Source: a virus
DNA length: 40,467 nucleotides
IMG/VR virus record: IMGVR_UViG_3300047548_001032
Span: 1 to 40,467 of that record
Direction: 5' to 3' (one strand)
Positions 15,089-21,418 of this stretch are shown here, piece by piece. The translations under genes and the position numbers were made by a program. The notes below the pieces were generated by a model. It ran no database searches, was not told where the DNA came from, and saw nothing but the letters and a program-made list of their open reading frames with translations. Numbering within the stretch: position 1 is the stretch's first letter; each line of letters opens with the position of its first letter.

Positions 15089-15490
15089 TCACCAAATGCT
15101 GTTTGAATTAAGAAACGGAACTTGATCGTCCAGCATGTCCGCATTTGACTGGAACGCCGCGGCATGTCCCTGCGAGCCGTCTGGCGTGCGCGCCTCATTC
15201 CGCCCGCCCTGCAAAGCCAGTTCATTGACGCGGATATTGAGTTGCGGCTTTCCCTCGTACTCGGACAGGCTGAACTCGCCCGATACCGTGACCGATACCC
15301 CCTTGAGCAGATAGGCTTGCAGGCTCTCGCCGCGCTTGCCCCATATGGAGCAACGCCACCAGTTCGTGACCTTGTCGCGCCCGTTGCGCTGATCCACAGC
15401 AACGGTGAAGCTGCACACGGCGTCGCCGGATTGCGTGCGGCGAAGTTCGGCGTCCCGGCCAACTCGGCCAGCTATGGTGATGGTCTGCAT
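15089..15490 (-). CDS. ssb: Single-stranded DNA-binding protein
   Basis: 133 residues from the ATG at 15490 with GAAGGAAG upstream. The OB fold is plain: MQTITIAGRVGRDAELRRTQ, SFTVAVDQRN, WWRCSIWGKRGESLQAYLLK, SVTVSGEFSLSEYEGKPQ. Residues near the end, LDDQVPF, look like the acidic tip of bacterial SSBs (DDxxPF), but seven further residues (LNSNSIW) follow, so the tip is not at the C-terminus. Confidence 0.9.
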   Translation of the reverse strand: MQTITIAGRVGRDAELRRTQSGDAVCSFTVAVDQRNGRDKVTNWWRCSIWGKRGESLQAYLLKGVSVTVSGEFSLSEYEGKPQLNIRVNELALQGGRNEARTPDGSQGHAAAFQSNADMLDDQVPFLNSNSIW

Positions 15491-15491
15491 G

Positions 15492-16160
15492 TTATGCTGC
15501 TTCCTTCTGTTCGGTGATTTCAACGCCGGGCATTTTACGCAGGCCGGCAGCAACCTTGCGGCGCACAAACTCGTTGAGCATGTCGGCAAGGTCTTCGGGG
15601 TATCGGTCGATGACGTGGAGCAGCAGTTCCTTGCGGTTGACGATCCGGTGAACGTGGCGGGTGCGAAGGCCCGTCGCGGAACGGTCGATGCGGTTGGCGA
15701 TGGTCGCCAGCTTCTTTGCCTGTTCCAGTTCCTGTTCAGCGTGGAACCGTGCCTCCAAGTCGTCCGACTGTTGCAGGGCTTCCTGCGCGGCGCGTTCCTT
15801 GGCCTCGGCTTCCTCGCGCGCCTTGCGGGCCGCTTCGTCCTTGGCGCGCTGTTTCGCGGTCCTGTACGGCGTCAGGGCTTCCTTGCAGGCTTGTGTGCCC
15901 CGGTCGGCCTTTTCGATGACCGGCTTCCACTTGGCCTGCACCGCCTTGGCCGCGTCGTCGTGCGGCTTTTTCTCGGTAGCGCGTTCCTTGTCGGCGTCTT
16001 TTGCAGCCTTGCGGAACTCGTCCATCAGGCCGTCAATCGCAGCTTCCTGTTCGTCGTTTGAAACTTCGCCGCCTGCGAGCGTATCGGACAGGAGCGAGAA
16101 CAGTTCGTCGATATGCAGCGCGAACGCGGCATCGGCGGGCGGATTGTTATGGTTCAACAT
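15492..16160 (-). CDS. Coiled-coil protein of the recombination operon, 222 aa
   Basis: Starts at ATG 16160 (MLNHNNPPADAAFALHIDEL) with GAGGGGG upstream. Residues about 65-165 are a long charged coiled coil (KDADKERATEKKPHDDAAKA, then EEAEAKERAAQEALQQSDDL). After it comes a small fold (RTRHVHRIVNRKELLLHVID) that reads like a DNA- or partner-binding end. It lies between annealing protein and SSB, as do similar unnamed proteins in many phages. I assign no firm function. Confidence 0.6.
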   Translation of the reverse strand: MLNHNNPPADAAFALHIDELFSLLSDTLAGGEVSNDEQEAAIDGLMDEFRKAAKDADKERATEKKPHDDAAKAVQAKWKPVIEKADRGTQACKEALTPYRTAKQRAKDEAARKAREEAEAKERAAQEALQQSDDLEARFHAEQELEQAKKLATIANRIDRSATGLRTRHVHRIVNRKELLLHVIDRYPEDLADMLNEFVRRKVAAGLRKMPGVEITEQKEAA

Positions 16161-16170
16161 CGCCGCCCCC

Positions 16171-16920
16171 TCAGTACGCGATTTCGTCTTCAAGGATTTC
16201 CTTGAAGTCCGACTTGGCGTTGGTTTCAGCCTTGACCTTCTTGGCGATCTTTTTGTTCAGCGCCTCGATAGCGTCTTCGTATTGGCCCTGGCTGAGGTGG
16301 CGCATGTTATCGACGCCATAGTGCTTCAGCATCGCGCCGGTATCGGCAGACGTTGCCTTGATGAGGCTGGTCAGCTTGGCCCATTCCGCATCAGGCATTT
16401 CGGATGCTTCCGCCTTCGTTTCAGAGGCGGCATCTTCATCAAGGTGCAGGTCGCCCTTGTGCCAGAGGTCCAGCGCCATGCCGAAGCGCATCCCGGCGTT
16501 GCGGATTGCGTCCCCGATGGCCTCCTTGATCGCGTTACCTCCGGTCTTGCCGTCAGCATCACCATAACCAAGGCGCGTCACGCCGCAGACTGTCAGCCTA
16601 ATCCAAAGCCCGCCGTTGCGGTCGAGAGCCGGCAGGCCATCAGGCCCGAGTGCCAACGGCTCCCATGTCCATTGAATGTCCGTGTCAAGCAGCCGGTCGG
16701 TCGCAGCCGCGTGCCCGACGTAATCGAGATGGACGGCCTTTGGATGGTGATAACCACCGCAAAGGTCGCATTTCGGCGGCCACTTCCCGCTGTCCTGGTC
16801 AGCCTTGCGCTGCTTGGCCTGCGCCCCGGTTTCCTTGGGCAGCTTGCTGATCTGGTGTTCCGGGAAAGGCTCGCGGAGCTTTGATAGCCCCGGAGGTTCA
16901 ATCTTGGTGTTTGCGTTCAT
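16171..16920 (-). CDS. Rad52/Sak-like single-strand annealing protein
   Basis: 249 residues. N-terminal LREPFPEHQISKLPKETGA is the usual start of this phage annealing family. Then a CxxC/HH element (KCDLCGGYHHPKAVHLDYVG), and the Rad52-like core: a beta part (IRLTVCGVTRLGYGDADGKT) followed by GGNAIKEAIGDAIRNAGMRF, the amphipathic helix that pairs strands in Rad52 folds. The last 80 residues are an acidic, helical tail that may contact SSB. It would anneal homologous strands in recombination and circularisation. Confidence 0.75.
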   Translation of the reverse strand: MNANTKIEPPGLSKLREPFPEHQISKLPKETGAQAKQRKADQDSGKWPPKCDLCGGYHHPKAVHLDYVGHAAATDRLLDTDIQWTWEPLALGPDGLPALDRNGGLWIRLTVCGVTRLGYGDADGKTGGNAIKEAIGDAIRNAGMRFGMALDLWHKGDLHLDEDAASETKAEASEMPDAEWAKLTSLIKATSADTGAMLKHYGVDNMRHLSQGQYEDAIEALNKKIAKKVKAETNAKSDFKEILEDEIAY

Positions 16921-17027
16921 TCTCTCTCTCCTGAATGGCAGGCGTTCCGCACGCGGCCTGCCAGCGCGCCTTCACGCATCGGCTTCCGGCTCATTCCGGC
17001 GGCTCGACGGGGCGGGTTAAGGGTCAT
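16917..17027 (-). CDS. Small basic peptide, 36 aa
   Basis: MTLNPPRRAAGMSRKPMREG and then GRVRNACHSGERE. Its start overlaps the previous stop and its stop overlaps the next start, both by ATGA, and its end holds the GGAGAGAGA ribosome site of the annealing gene. The two exact overlaps argue that it is translated, perhaps mainly as a coupling leader. Function unknown. Confidence 0.45.
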   Translation of the reverse strand: MTLNPPRRAAGMSRKPMREGALAGRVRNACHSGERE

Positions 17028-17173
17028 TCGATCAGGCCCCGCTCGATCATCTCGGCCTGTGCGTCAGCGACCTTTTCGATCAGCCGAAAGTCATGGGCAT
17101 CAGCGGGAAATCCGTGCGCCAGTGCGTCGCGGATGCGGGCGATGATCGCGTCCAGTGCGTCGAGGGCCTTCAT
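17024..17173 (-). CDS. Small helical protein, 49 aa
   Basis: MKALDALDAIIARIRDALAH, then EKVADAQAEMIERGLIE: a helical hairpin with no Cys. The ATG at 17173 overlaps the stop of the DnaA-like gene (ATGA) and its stop overlaps the next small ORF. Function unknown. Confidence 0.55.
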   Translation of the reverse strand: MKALDALDAIIARIRDALAHGFPADAHDFRLIEKVADAQAEMIERGLIE

Positions 17174-17619
17174 GCTGCGGCCCTCGCCAGTTCACGCAGG
17201 CGGTTCAGCTTGGCGGCGTAGTCTGGGGAGTGTTCGGAAAGTATCGCAGCTTTCTCAACGCCATACGCGACAGTCGTATGGTTCATCTCGAACAGGCGTG
17301 CGATACATTCCAGCGGCACGCCTTGTTCGGCGGCAACGCGCCACACAGCGTATCTCGGATACACGGCTTCCCTCTGCCTGCTGTCCCGCCAGACATACCC
17401 AGGGCGCGTGCCGAACACCTCTGAAACCCGCATCGAAATCTCTTCGGTGCGGCGCTGCTGGCACGCCTGCCGGTGTTCGTGGGGGTCTTCGCCTCCAAGA
17501 AATTCCTTGAGCAAGTTGCGGAACTTTTTCGGGCTGCAACGGCAGCGCAGCGCAAGATCGGCAATCGAAACGCCTTGCACGAAACTCTCGTAGAATGGGC
17601 GGATTTCGTCCCTTGTCAT
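17170..17619 (-). CDS. DnaA domain IV-like DNA-binding protein
   Basis: 149 residues from the ATG at 17619, which overlaps the previous stop. The N-terminal 50 residues have a simple helix-turn-helix (GVSIADLALRCRCSPKKFRN). Residues about 60-140 look like DnaA domain IV: VSEVFGTRPGYVWRDSRQRE, then YPRYAVWRVAAEQGVPLECI, then ARLFEMNHTTVAYGVEKAA. The HTTV motif is the DnaA-box contact. No AAA+ part. It could bind DnaA-box-like sites on phage or host DNA to bring in or block replication factors. Confidence 0.75.
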   Translation of the reverse strand: MTRDEIRPFYESFVQGVSIADLALRCRCSPKKFRNLLKEFLGGEDPHEHRQACQQRRTEEISMRVSEVFGTRPGYVWRDSRQREAVYPRYAVWRVAAEQGVPLECIARLFEMNHTTVAYGVEKAAILSEHSPDYAAKLNRLRELARAAA

Positions 17620-17945
17620 GGCCGCGCCGCCCCCAGGTTTTCGAGAATGCGGGGGTGTTCTTCCCACAGTGCGCCGAGCAGCGACCTTGCTGCTCTGCCG
17701 GTTATCCGGTGAACGTCAGACCCAAGGGTGCCGGTGCCGCTTTCACCGTCCTTGCCGGAGCCGACCATCTTGCCGCGCTTGAGAAATACCTTCTCGCGCA
17801 GATGCGCCTCGCGCAGGGCAACAATGGTGCGGACGGTCGGCGCGGAGTTGAACTCTGCGAGGATGGCAGACCGGATGGCGCGGGCATCGCTCATGTAGGT
17901 CACGAGTGACTTTGCCATGCTGGTAGGCGTGCGATGCGGGGTCAT
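17616..17945 (-). CDS. Hypothetical protein, 109 aa
   Basis: Start at 17945 with GAGGG upstream, overlapping the stop of the 24-residue ORF by 4 nt. The protein (MAKSLVTYMSDARAIRSAIL, then TVRTIVALREAHLREKVFLK) is basic and helical with a flexible, Gly-rich middle (KMVGSGKDGESGTGTLG). The TVRTIVALREAHLRE stretch could be a DNA-binding helix pair. Not recognised. Confidence 0.55.
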   Translation of the reverse strand: MTPHRTPTSMAKSLVTYMSDARAIRSAILAEFNSAPTVRTIVALREAHLREKVFLKRGKMVGSGKDGESGTGTLGSDVHRITGRAARSLLGALWEEHPRILENLGAARP

Positions 17946-18016
17946 GCTGCCCTCGCCGGAAAAGAGGCGACCGTCGATGACAGGGCCTTGTGTGTGAGGT
18001 TCGAGTAGTCAGTCAT
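17942..18016 (-). CDS. Very small peptide, 24 aa
   Basis: MTDYSNLTHKALSSTVASFP and four more residues. ATGA overlap with the upstream regulator and with the next gene. Too short to judge by composition; it may only serve to pass ribosomes along. Confidence 0.3.
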   Translation of the reverse strand: MTDYSNLTHKALSSTVASFPARAA

Positions 18017-18468
18017 GCGGCCCCCCGGATGCTGTCAGCCTCGTCCACGATGGCTTGCAGTTGCGGGATGACGCGGCGGAACAGTTCGGCCAGCGCCAGC
18101 GTGTCGAGGTGGCAGCGCCGTCCGTCGCGCAGCCGGTCGATCAGTTCGGACAGGCCGTGGCCGAGGCCGGCGGCAAGCTCCATGTCGTTTGCGGCCTGCG
18201 AAACACGCGGCTTGATGGCCAGCCCATAGAGGGCCAGGACCTCGTCCAGCGCGCTTTGATCGGCACACAGGCTATTCAGCAGGTGTTCCGCCGAGGGCAG
18301 GGACGGGCCGCGCATGGCCCGGCTGATCGTCACTTCGTCAAAGTCTGCCTTGTCAGCAAACGTGCCCTTGCCGATTTCGTGCGAGACACGGCCCCAAGCC
18401 GCACCAAGGGCGGACGACAACTTCGTCTTATTGATGGGTTTTCTTTGACAGACCTGCTTGCCCGACAT
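18013..18468 (-). CDS. Putative HTH regulator, 151 aa
   Basis: Starts at ATG 18468 with AGAGGT upstream. Near residue 15-70 (KLSSALGAAWGRVSHEIGKG, then ADFDEVTISRAMRGPSLPSA) it has a helix-turn-helix-like unit, and VTISRAMRGPSLPSAEHLLN reads as recognition helix plus following helix of a phage XRE-like protein. The C-terminal half (LGHGLSELIDRLRDGRRCHL) is helical. Its place, second after cro and past the terminator, is that of lambda CII, but no sequence relation to CII is claimed. Confidence 0.5.
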   Translation of the reverse strand: MSGKQVCQRKPINKTKLSSALGAAWGRVSHEIGKGTFADKADFDEVTISRAMRGPSLPSAEHLLNSLCADQSALDEVLALYGLAIKPRVSQAANDMELAAGLGHGLSELIDRLRDGRRCHLDTLALAELFRRVIPQLQAIVDEADSIRGAA

Positions 18469-18499
18469 GATTACCTCTAGAACGATGAAGGAAGGAGAG

Positions 18500-18538
18500 A
18501 AAAAGCGCCGGGGGCCGATCCACTCAGCCACCCGGCGC
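18500..18538 (-). terminator. Rho-independent terminator after cro region
   Basis: On the leftward strand, GCGCCGGG (18538-18531), an 18-nt loop, CCCGGCGC (18512-18505) and then a run of five T (18504-18500). It lies between the small membrane protein gene and the HTH regulator at 18468, as lambda tR1 lies after cro. Leftward replication genes would then need readthrough or antitermination. Confidence 0.6.
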
Positions 18539-18616
18539 GAGTTTGCGGGGCAGGGCCGGAACCTCCTGCGTCCGCGCCTCGCGTGTGTTGGCACGCGGGA
18601 ATTGATTGATGGGCGG

Positions 18617-18751
18617 TCACTCGCCGCGCTCCTCGAAGTGCCAGTTGCCGTCCTTGTCCTGCCAGCCCAGCGGGGCACGGCGGGCTTCCCAGACCAGCCA
18701 CAGGACGCAGATCACAAGGATCGCGCCGATGCCGATGATAAGGCCGGTCAT
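18617..18751 (-). CDS. Small single-span membrane protein, 44 aa
   Basis: MTGLIIGIGAILVICVLWLV is a single membrane span near the N-terminus; the remaining 24 residues (WEARRAPLGWQDKDGNWHFE) are soluble and charged. The ATG at 18751 overlaps the cro stop (ATGA). It would be made early along with Cro. Function unknown. Confidence 0.6.
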   Translation of the reverse strand: MTGLIIGIGAILVICVLWLVWEARRAPLGWQDKDGNWHFEERGE

Positions 18752-18978
18752 GCTGCGGCCTTTCCGGCGGACTTGGCTAAGCGCCATTCCAGCCAATCAG
18801 ACGGGCGAACCGCGCCGCCGGTCGCAGCTTCGATCTCAAGTTGAGAACTGAGAGACGGCTCCTTGTCCCCGCGCGACCAGTGGCGAACATTCCAAGGACT
18901 GAGCGAATGATTGGCTGCGAACTCCTCGGCGGTCATGCCGATGGTTTGGAGGTGCTGCCTGAGAGGGGTGTCTGCCAT
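18748..18978 (-). CDS. Cro-like repressor
   Basis: 76 residues from ATG 18978 (MADTPLRQHLQTIGMTAEEF). It is a short HTH: RQHLQTIGMTAEEFAANHSL, then SPWNVRHWSRGDKEPSLSSQ, then LEIEAATGGAVRPSDWLEW. The last part, with the ATGGAV...DW pattern, is that of YdaS/Cro-type proteins. It diverges from cI across two 17-bp operators, so it is the early repressor of the genetic switch. A longer start at 19020 would cross an operator and is not chosen. Confidence 0.7.
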   Translation of the reverse strand: MADTPLRQHLQTIGMTAEEFAANHSLSPWNVRHWSRGDKEPSLSSQLEIEAATGGAVRPSDWLEWRLAKSAGKAAA

Positions 18979-18988
18979 GCGGAGCAAC

Positions 18989-19005
18989 GTACCTCCACAA
19001 GGTAC
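18989..19005. promoter_or_regulatory. Repressor operator O1 (perfect palindrome)
   Basis: GTACCTCCACAAGGTAC: arms GTACCT and AGGTAC with a 5-bp spacer. It lies 11 bp upstream of cro. Same form as the sites at 19023, 20500 and 20533. Confidence 0.8.
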
Positions 19006-19022
19006 AACATGCAAGCGCAAAT

Positions 19023-19039
19023 GTACCTTACGGAGGTTC
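19023..19039. promoter_or_regulatory. Repressor operator O2
   Basis: GTACCTTACGGAGGTTC, one mismatch from the perfect arm pair. Its centre is 34 bp from O1. It contains the CGGAGG ribosome site that serves a TTG start of cI at 19045, so binding could also affect the repressor's own gene. Confidence 0.7.
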
Positions 19040-19074
19040 TAGACTTGTGCCTGCTCAAGGGACAGCCTCTGAGG

Positions 19075-19650
19075 ATGCCAAACAGGTTGTCTCATTTCCG
19101 CCGTAAGGCACGAATTTCCCAAGAGAACTTGGGGAAGATGCTCAATTCCGGTCGATCCACGATCACGAAATTGGAACGCGGCGAGATACCGATGACTGAT
19201 AGGTGGCTTGACCGCCTGTCCGCTGTGTTGAATTGTACCCCTGCGGATATTCTGGGGGAAGAAGTGCCGATTGTTGGGCGTATAGGTGCAGGCGGTTCAG
19301 TTGTTTTTGATGACATCGGGAACGGAGACGTAATTAAGAGGCCTCCAGAAACTCGCGGCGAACTGGTCGGGCTAGAGGTCCATGGTGATTCCATGCTTCC
19401 TCGTTTCGATGGCGGCGACGTGGTGTTCATCAGCCGGTCCAGAGACGGTGTTGATCCTCACGATATAGGCGCGATCTGCGCTTGCAGGTTGGTGAGCGGC
19501 GAAACCTACCTTAAGCAGCTCGTTAAAGGCTCGCGCGCAGGCCTCTTTACGTTGCGCTCCTATAATGCCCCGGACATGGAAGATTGTGAACTGGAATGGG
19601 CAACCCCCATCCGAGCGACGATCCCCAAGCACGCCAGACGTTTCAACTAG
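19075..19650 (+). CDS. CI-type repressor with S24 peptidase domain
   Basis: 191 residues from the ATG at 19075. A TTG at 19045 in the same frame has a much better ribosome site (CGGAGG, 8 nt spacing) and would add ten residues. HTH at about 1-55 (RKARISQENLGKMLNSGRST, ITKLERGEIPMTDRWLDRL). C-terminal S24 part: VHGDSMLPRF with Ser106 and ETYLKQLV with Lys147; GRIGAGGSV holds an Ala72-Gly73 cleavage site. So it should be RecA-inducible. It would bind the four GTACCY operators. Confidence 0.88.
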   Translation: MPNRLSHFRRKARISQENLGKMLNSGRSTITKLERGEIPMTDRWLDRLSAVLNCTPADILGEEVPIVGRIGAGGSVVFDDIGNGDVIKRPPETRGELVGLEVHGDSMLPRFDGGDVVFISRSRDGVDPHDIGAICACRLVSGETYLKQLVKGSRAGLFTLRSYNAPDMEDCELEWATPIRATIPKHARRFN

Positions 19651-19659
19651 GAGGCAAGT

Positions 19660-19989
19660 ATGGTTCGGAAGGCGATTATGATAGCTATGGCTGCCGGCTT
19701 GGCGGTACCTGCATCCGCGCAAGTCCATGTGCGCGGCCATATCCGTAATGACGGCACCTATGTGCAGCCGCACTGGCGATCCAAGCCCAACAATACGACG
19801 CAGGACAACTGGTCCAGCAAGCCGAACTACAATCCTTACACCGGGCAGCAAGGGACGGAAAACGCGGTCCCTAATCCATATCAGCCCAGAAACTTGCCGC
19901 GCTATCAGAACAGCCCGCTACCCCCATCGACGCAAGAACGCTGGCGGGAAACGATGCCTTTGACCTGCAAATACAGCGACCTTTGCTAG
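19660..19989 (+). CDS. Exported moron next to cI, 109 aa
   Basis: Signal peptide MVRKAIMIAMAAGLAVPASA, then a low-complexity, Asn/Pro/Tyr-rich mature part (HVRGHIRNDGTYVQPHWRSK, NYNPYTGQQGTENAVPNPYQ). The RGHxRxDGTYVxPHxRSxPN and NPYTGQxGT motifs occur in small exported proteins of many proteobacteria. Ten nt after cI with AGGAGG upstream, so probably expressed in the lysogen. Lysogenic conversion is a likely purpose; the actual function is unknown. Confidence 0.65.
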   Translation: MVRKAIMIAMAAGLAVPASAQVHVRGHIRNDGTYVQPHWRSKPNNTTQDNWSSKPNYNPYTGQQGTENAVPNPYQPRNLPRYQNSPLPPSTQERWRETMPLTCKYSDLC

Positions 19990-20132
19990 ACGACCCCGCC
20001 GCCCAGGAACGCGCCCGCATCATCGCCCTGTTGCGCCGCGAGGCCGATCAGGCCCGGCGCGATGGCTTGCGGACGACGCAGCTTGTGATTGAGGCGATGG
20101 TGCAGTTGATCGAGGAGGAAAGCGAACAATGA
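19983..20132 (+). CDS. Small helical protein, 49 aa, TTG start
   Basis: A TTG at 19983, overlapping the previous stop, opens a frame LDDPAAQERARIIALLRREA, then DQARRDGLRTTQLVIEAMVQ, ending EEESEQ. It is amphipathic and its stop overlaps the next start (ATGA). There is no ATG in the frame and no clear ribosome site, so it would be read by coupling. Confidence 0.45.
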   Translation: MLDDPAAQERARIIALLRREADQARRDGLRTTQLVIEAMVQLIEEESEQ

Positions 20133-20356
20133 AGATGCACTATGCCGCTATGGAGTTCGCCACTGACGGGACCGTTCGCCATCGGTTTGAGGTCATCAAC
20201 GAGCGCGGTGTTCCACTGTTCTCCATCCCCGTCAGTCCAACGGAGGGAGAGTCACTGCAAGATCAGATAAAGGCGGCTCACCTTGGACTTGCACGGCAGC
20301 TACGTCGCTGGGCCGAGCAAATAGAAGCTGACGCAGCGGAATCAAGCGAAGGATAG
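20129..20356 (+). CDS. Hypothetical protein, 75 aa
   Basis: ATG 20129 overlaps the previous stop and has GAGGAGG upstream. MKMHYAAMEFATDGTVRHRF, then FSIPVSPTEGESLQDQIKAA, then LARQLRRWAEQIEAD: a beta part followed by a charged helix. No motif recognised. Last gene before the terminator at 20431. Confidence 0.6.
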   Translation: MKMHYAAMEFATDGTVRHRFEVINERGVPLFSIPVSPTEGESLQDQIKAAHLGLARQLRRWAEQIEADAAESSEG

Positions 20357-20430
20357 GCTTGTCCTCCTCCATCGTGGGGCAGGTCCATAGCGCATAGCCG
20401 CGAGGTATCTCGTCCATAACCGATTCTCCC

Positions 20431-20456
20431 AGCCCGCCCTAACCGGCGGGCTTTTT
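20431..20456 (+). terminator. Rho-independent terminator after the cI operon
   Basis: AGCCCGCC (20431-20438), 6-nt loop, GGCGGGCT (20445-20452), then a T-run (20452-20456). It ends the rightward cI transcript before the second operator pair and promoter. Confidence 0.85.
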
Positions 20457-20499
20457 CGTGTGCCCTGATAGCATGGGTGGGAATTGCGGGTAAACAAGC

Positions 20500-20516
20500 G
20501 TACCCTCCAAAGGTAC
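20500..20516. promoter_or_regulatory. Repressor operator O3
   Basis: GTACCCTCCAAAGGTAC, arms GTACCC and AGGTAC with 5-bp spacer. Lies just upstream of the -35 element at 20526. Confidence 0.75.
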
Positions 20517-20525
20517 ATTTTGTCG

Positions 20526-20554
20526 TTGACACGTACCCGGTGAAGGTACATACC
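20526..20554 (+). promoter_or_regulatory. Early rightward promoter overlapped by an operator
   Basis: Consensus -35 TTGACA (20526-20531), 17-bp spacer and a weak -10 CATACC (20549-20554). The operator O4 fills the spacer, so repressor binding would block polymerase. It would drive the genes from 20590 to the integrase. Confidence 0.6.
20533..20549. promoter_or_regulatory. Repressor operator O4
   Basis: GTACCCGGTGAAGGTAC, same form as O3; centres 33 bp apart. Confidence 0.75.
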
Positions 20555-20589
20555 GTCCTCAAGCCGGACAGCCCGGCAGGAGACGGACC

Positions 20590-20838
20590 ATGCAAATCAC
20601 CCTTCGCCAGTTTGAACTGATCGAGACGCTGCATGATCGCCTCATGCGCGATCCGTTCGAGACGACCGTAGATCCGCGCGAGTGGATCAAGACGAGCAAC
20701 CGCCTGTTCGATGCGTGCGCCGATGCGATCGGCTTCCCGGCGGCGAACGACTTTGCTTCCGCGATGGATTGCGCGGCAGCGATCCTCTGCACGGCGCTTA
20801 TCAGCGAATCCGCCGTCCTGGACGAGGAGGCCGCGTGA
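20590..20838 (+). CDS. Hypothetical early protein, 82 aa
   Basis: First gene of the repressed rightward operon, ATG at 20590 with CAGGAG upstream. MQITLRQFELIETLHDRLMR, then WIKTSNRLFDACADAIGFPA, then SAMDCAAAILCTALISESAV: helical and soluble. Not recognised. Confidence 0.65.
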   Translation: MQITLRQFELIETLHDRLMRDPFETTVDPREWIKTSNRLFDACADAIGFPAANDFASAMDCAAAILCTALISESAVLDEEAA

Positions 20839-21308
20839 TGGGCAAGCTCGCCAATCTCTCATCATTCGTGAACGTAGACTGGACCGACCACGGCGGCCAC
20901 GAACACGAGTGCCAGTGCGAAGTGGGATACAGCTTCGACGGCGACGATGAACTCATCATCAAGACGGTGCACGTTGTCTATGGCATCGGCTCTGACAGCT
21001 ACGACTTTGACGAGCTTGTCTATGGCGCCGTGTGGGAAGTCGCGCCGGAAGCCTATGCCGAATGGCAGTGCGAATACGATGACGAACTGATCGCCCGCGC
21101 CGCGGATGCTCACTGGCTGGGGAGTGGCAGCATGAACGCGCCTCTCCCCAGCTACGTCCCTGTAGAGCACAAGCTGATCTTCGAGAACGCGAGCGCGCGG
21201 TCTTACCTCGAAAGCTCGATCCGCACCGCGCTTTGGGAACTTGACCACGGCCTTGTCAAGGACGCGACCAGCACCCTCATGCGCGCACTGGCGAGGGCAG
21301 GGAAATGA
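20838..21308 (+). CDS. Acidic hypothetical early protein, 156 aa
   Basis: ATG 20838 overlaps the previous stop (TGATG). Residues 1-80 are very acidic and beta-prone (NVDWTDHGGHEHECQCEVGY, then SFDGDDELIIKTVHVVYGIG) with a HxHxCxC cluster; residues 80-156 form a helical end (SSIRTALWELDHGLVKDATS). A strongly acidic early protein could be a DNA mimic, but that is speculation. Not recognised. Confidence 0.65.
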   Translation: MGKLANLSSFVNVDWTDHGGHEHECQCEVGYSFDGDDELIIKTVHVVYGIGSDSYDFDELVYGAVWEVAPEAYAEWQCEYDDELIARAADAHWLGSGSMNAPLPSYVPVEHKLIFENASARSYLESSIRTALWELDHGLVKDATSTLMRALARAGK

Positions 21309-21418
21309 CCCTGCACGACGTAATCGCCACCATGCCCCGCGCCGAACGGATTGGCGCGCTGGCCTTCGCCATCATCGCCCCGCTGATCTTTGCGGGCATC
21401 TGGATCGGAACACCATGA
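21305..21418 (+). CDS. Small membrane protein, 37 aa
   Basis: MTLHDVIATMPRAERIGALA then FAIIAPLIFAGIWIGTP. The second half is one membrane span with a very short outer end. ATGA overlaps at both ends with the neighbours. Function unknown. Confidence 0.55.
   Translation: MTLHDVIATMPRAERIGALAFAIIAPLIFAGIWIGTP

Noticed and set aside
15661-16884. 407-residue open frame on the plus strand
   Set aside because: Covers two well-supported leftward genes (coiled-coil protein and annealing protein) and has no family features.
18477-18701. 74-residue leftward frame between membrane protein and HTH regulator
   Set aside because: It runs through the terminator hairpin and its T-run and is rich in Gly, Ala and Pro; looks non-coding.
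20232-20417. Leftward 61-residue frame with a fair GGGAG site
   Set aside because: Opposes the coupled 75-residue gene over most of its length and has no promoter; kept as a weak alternative only.
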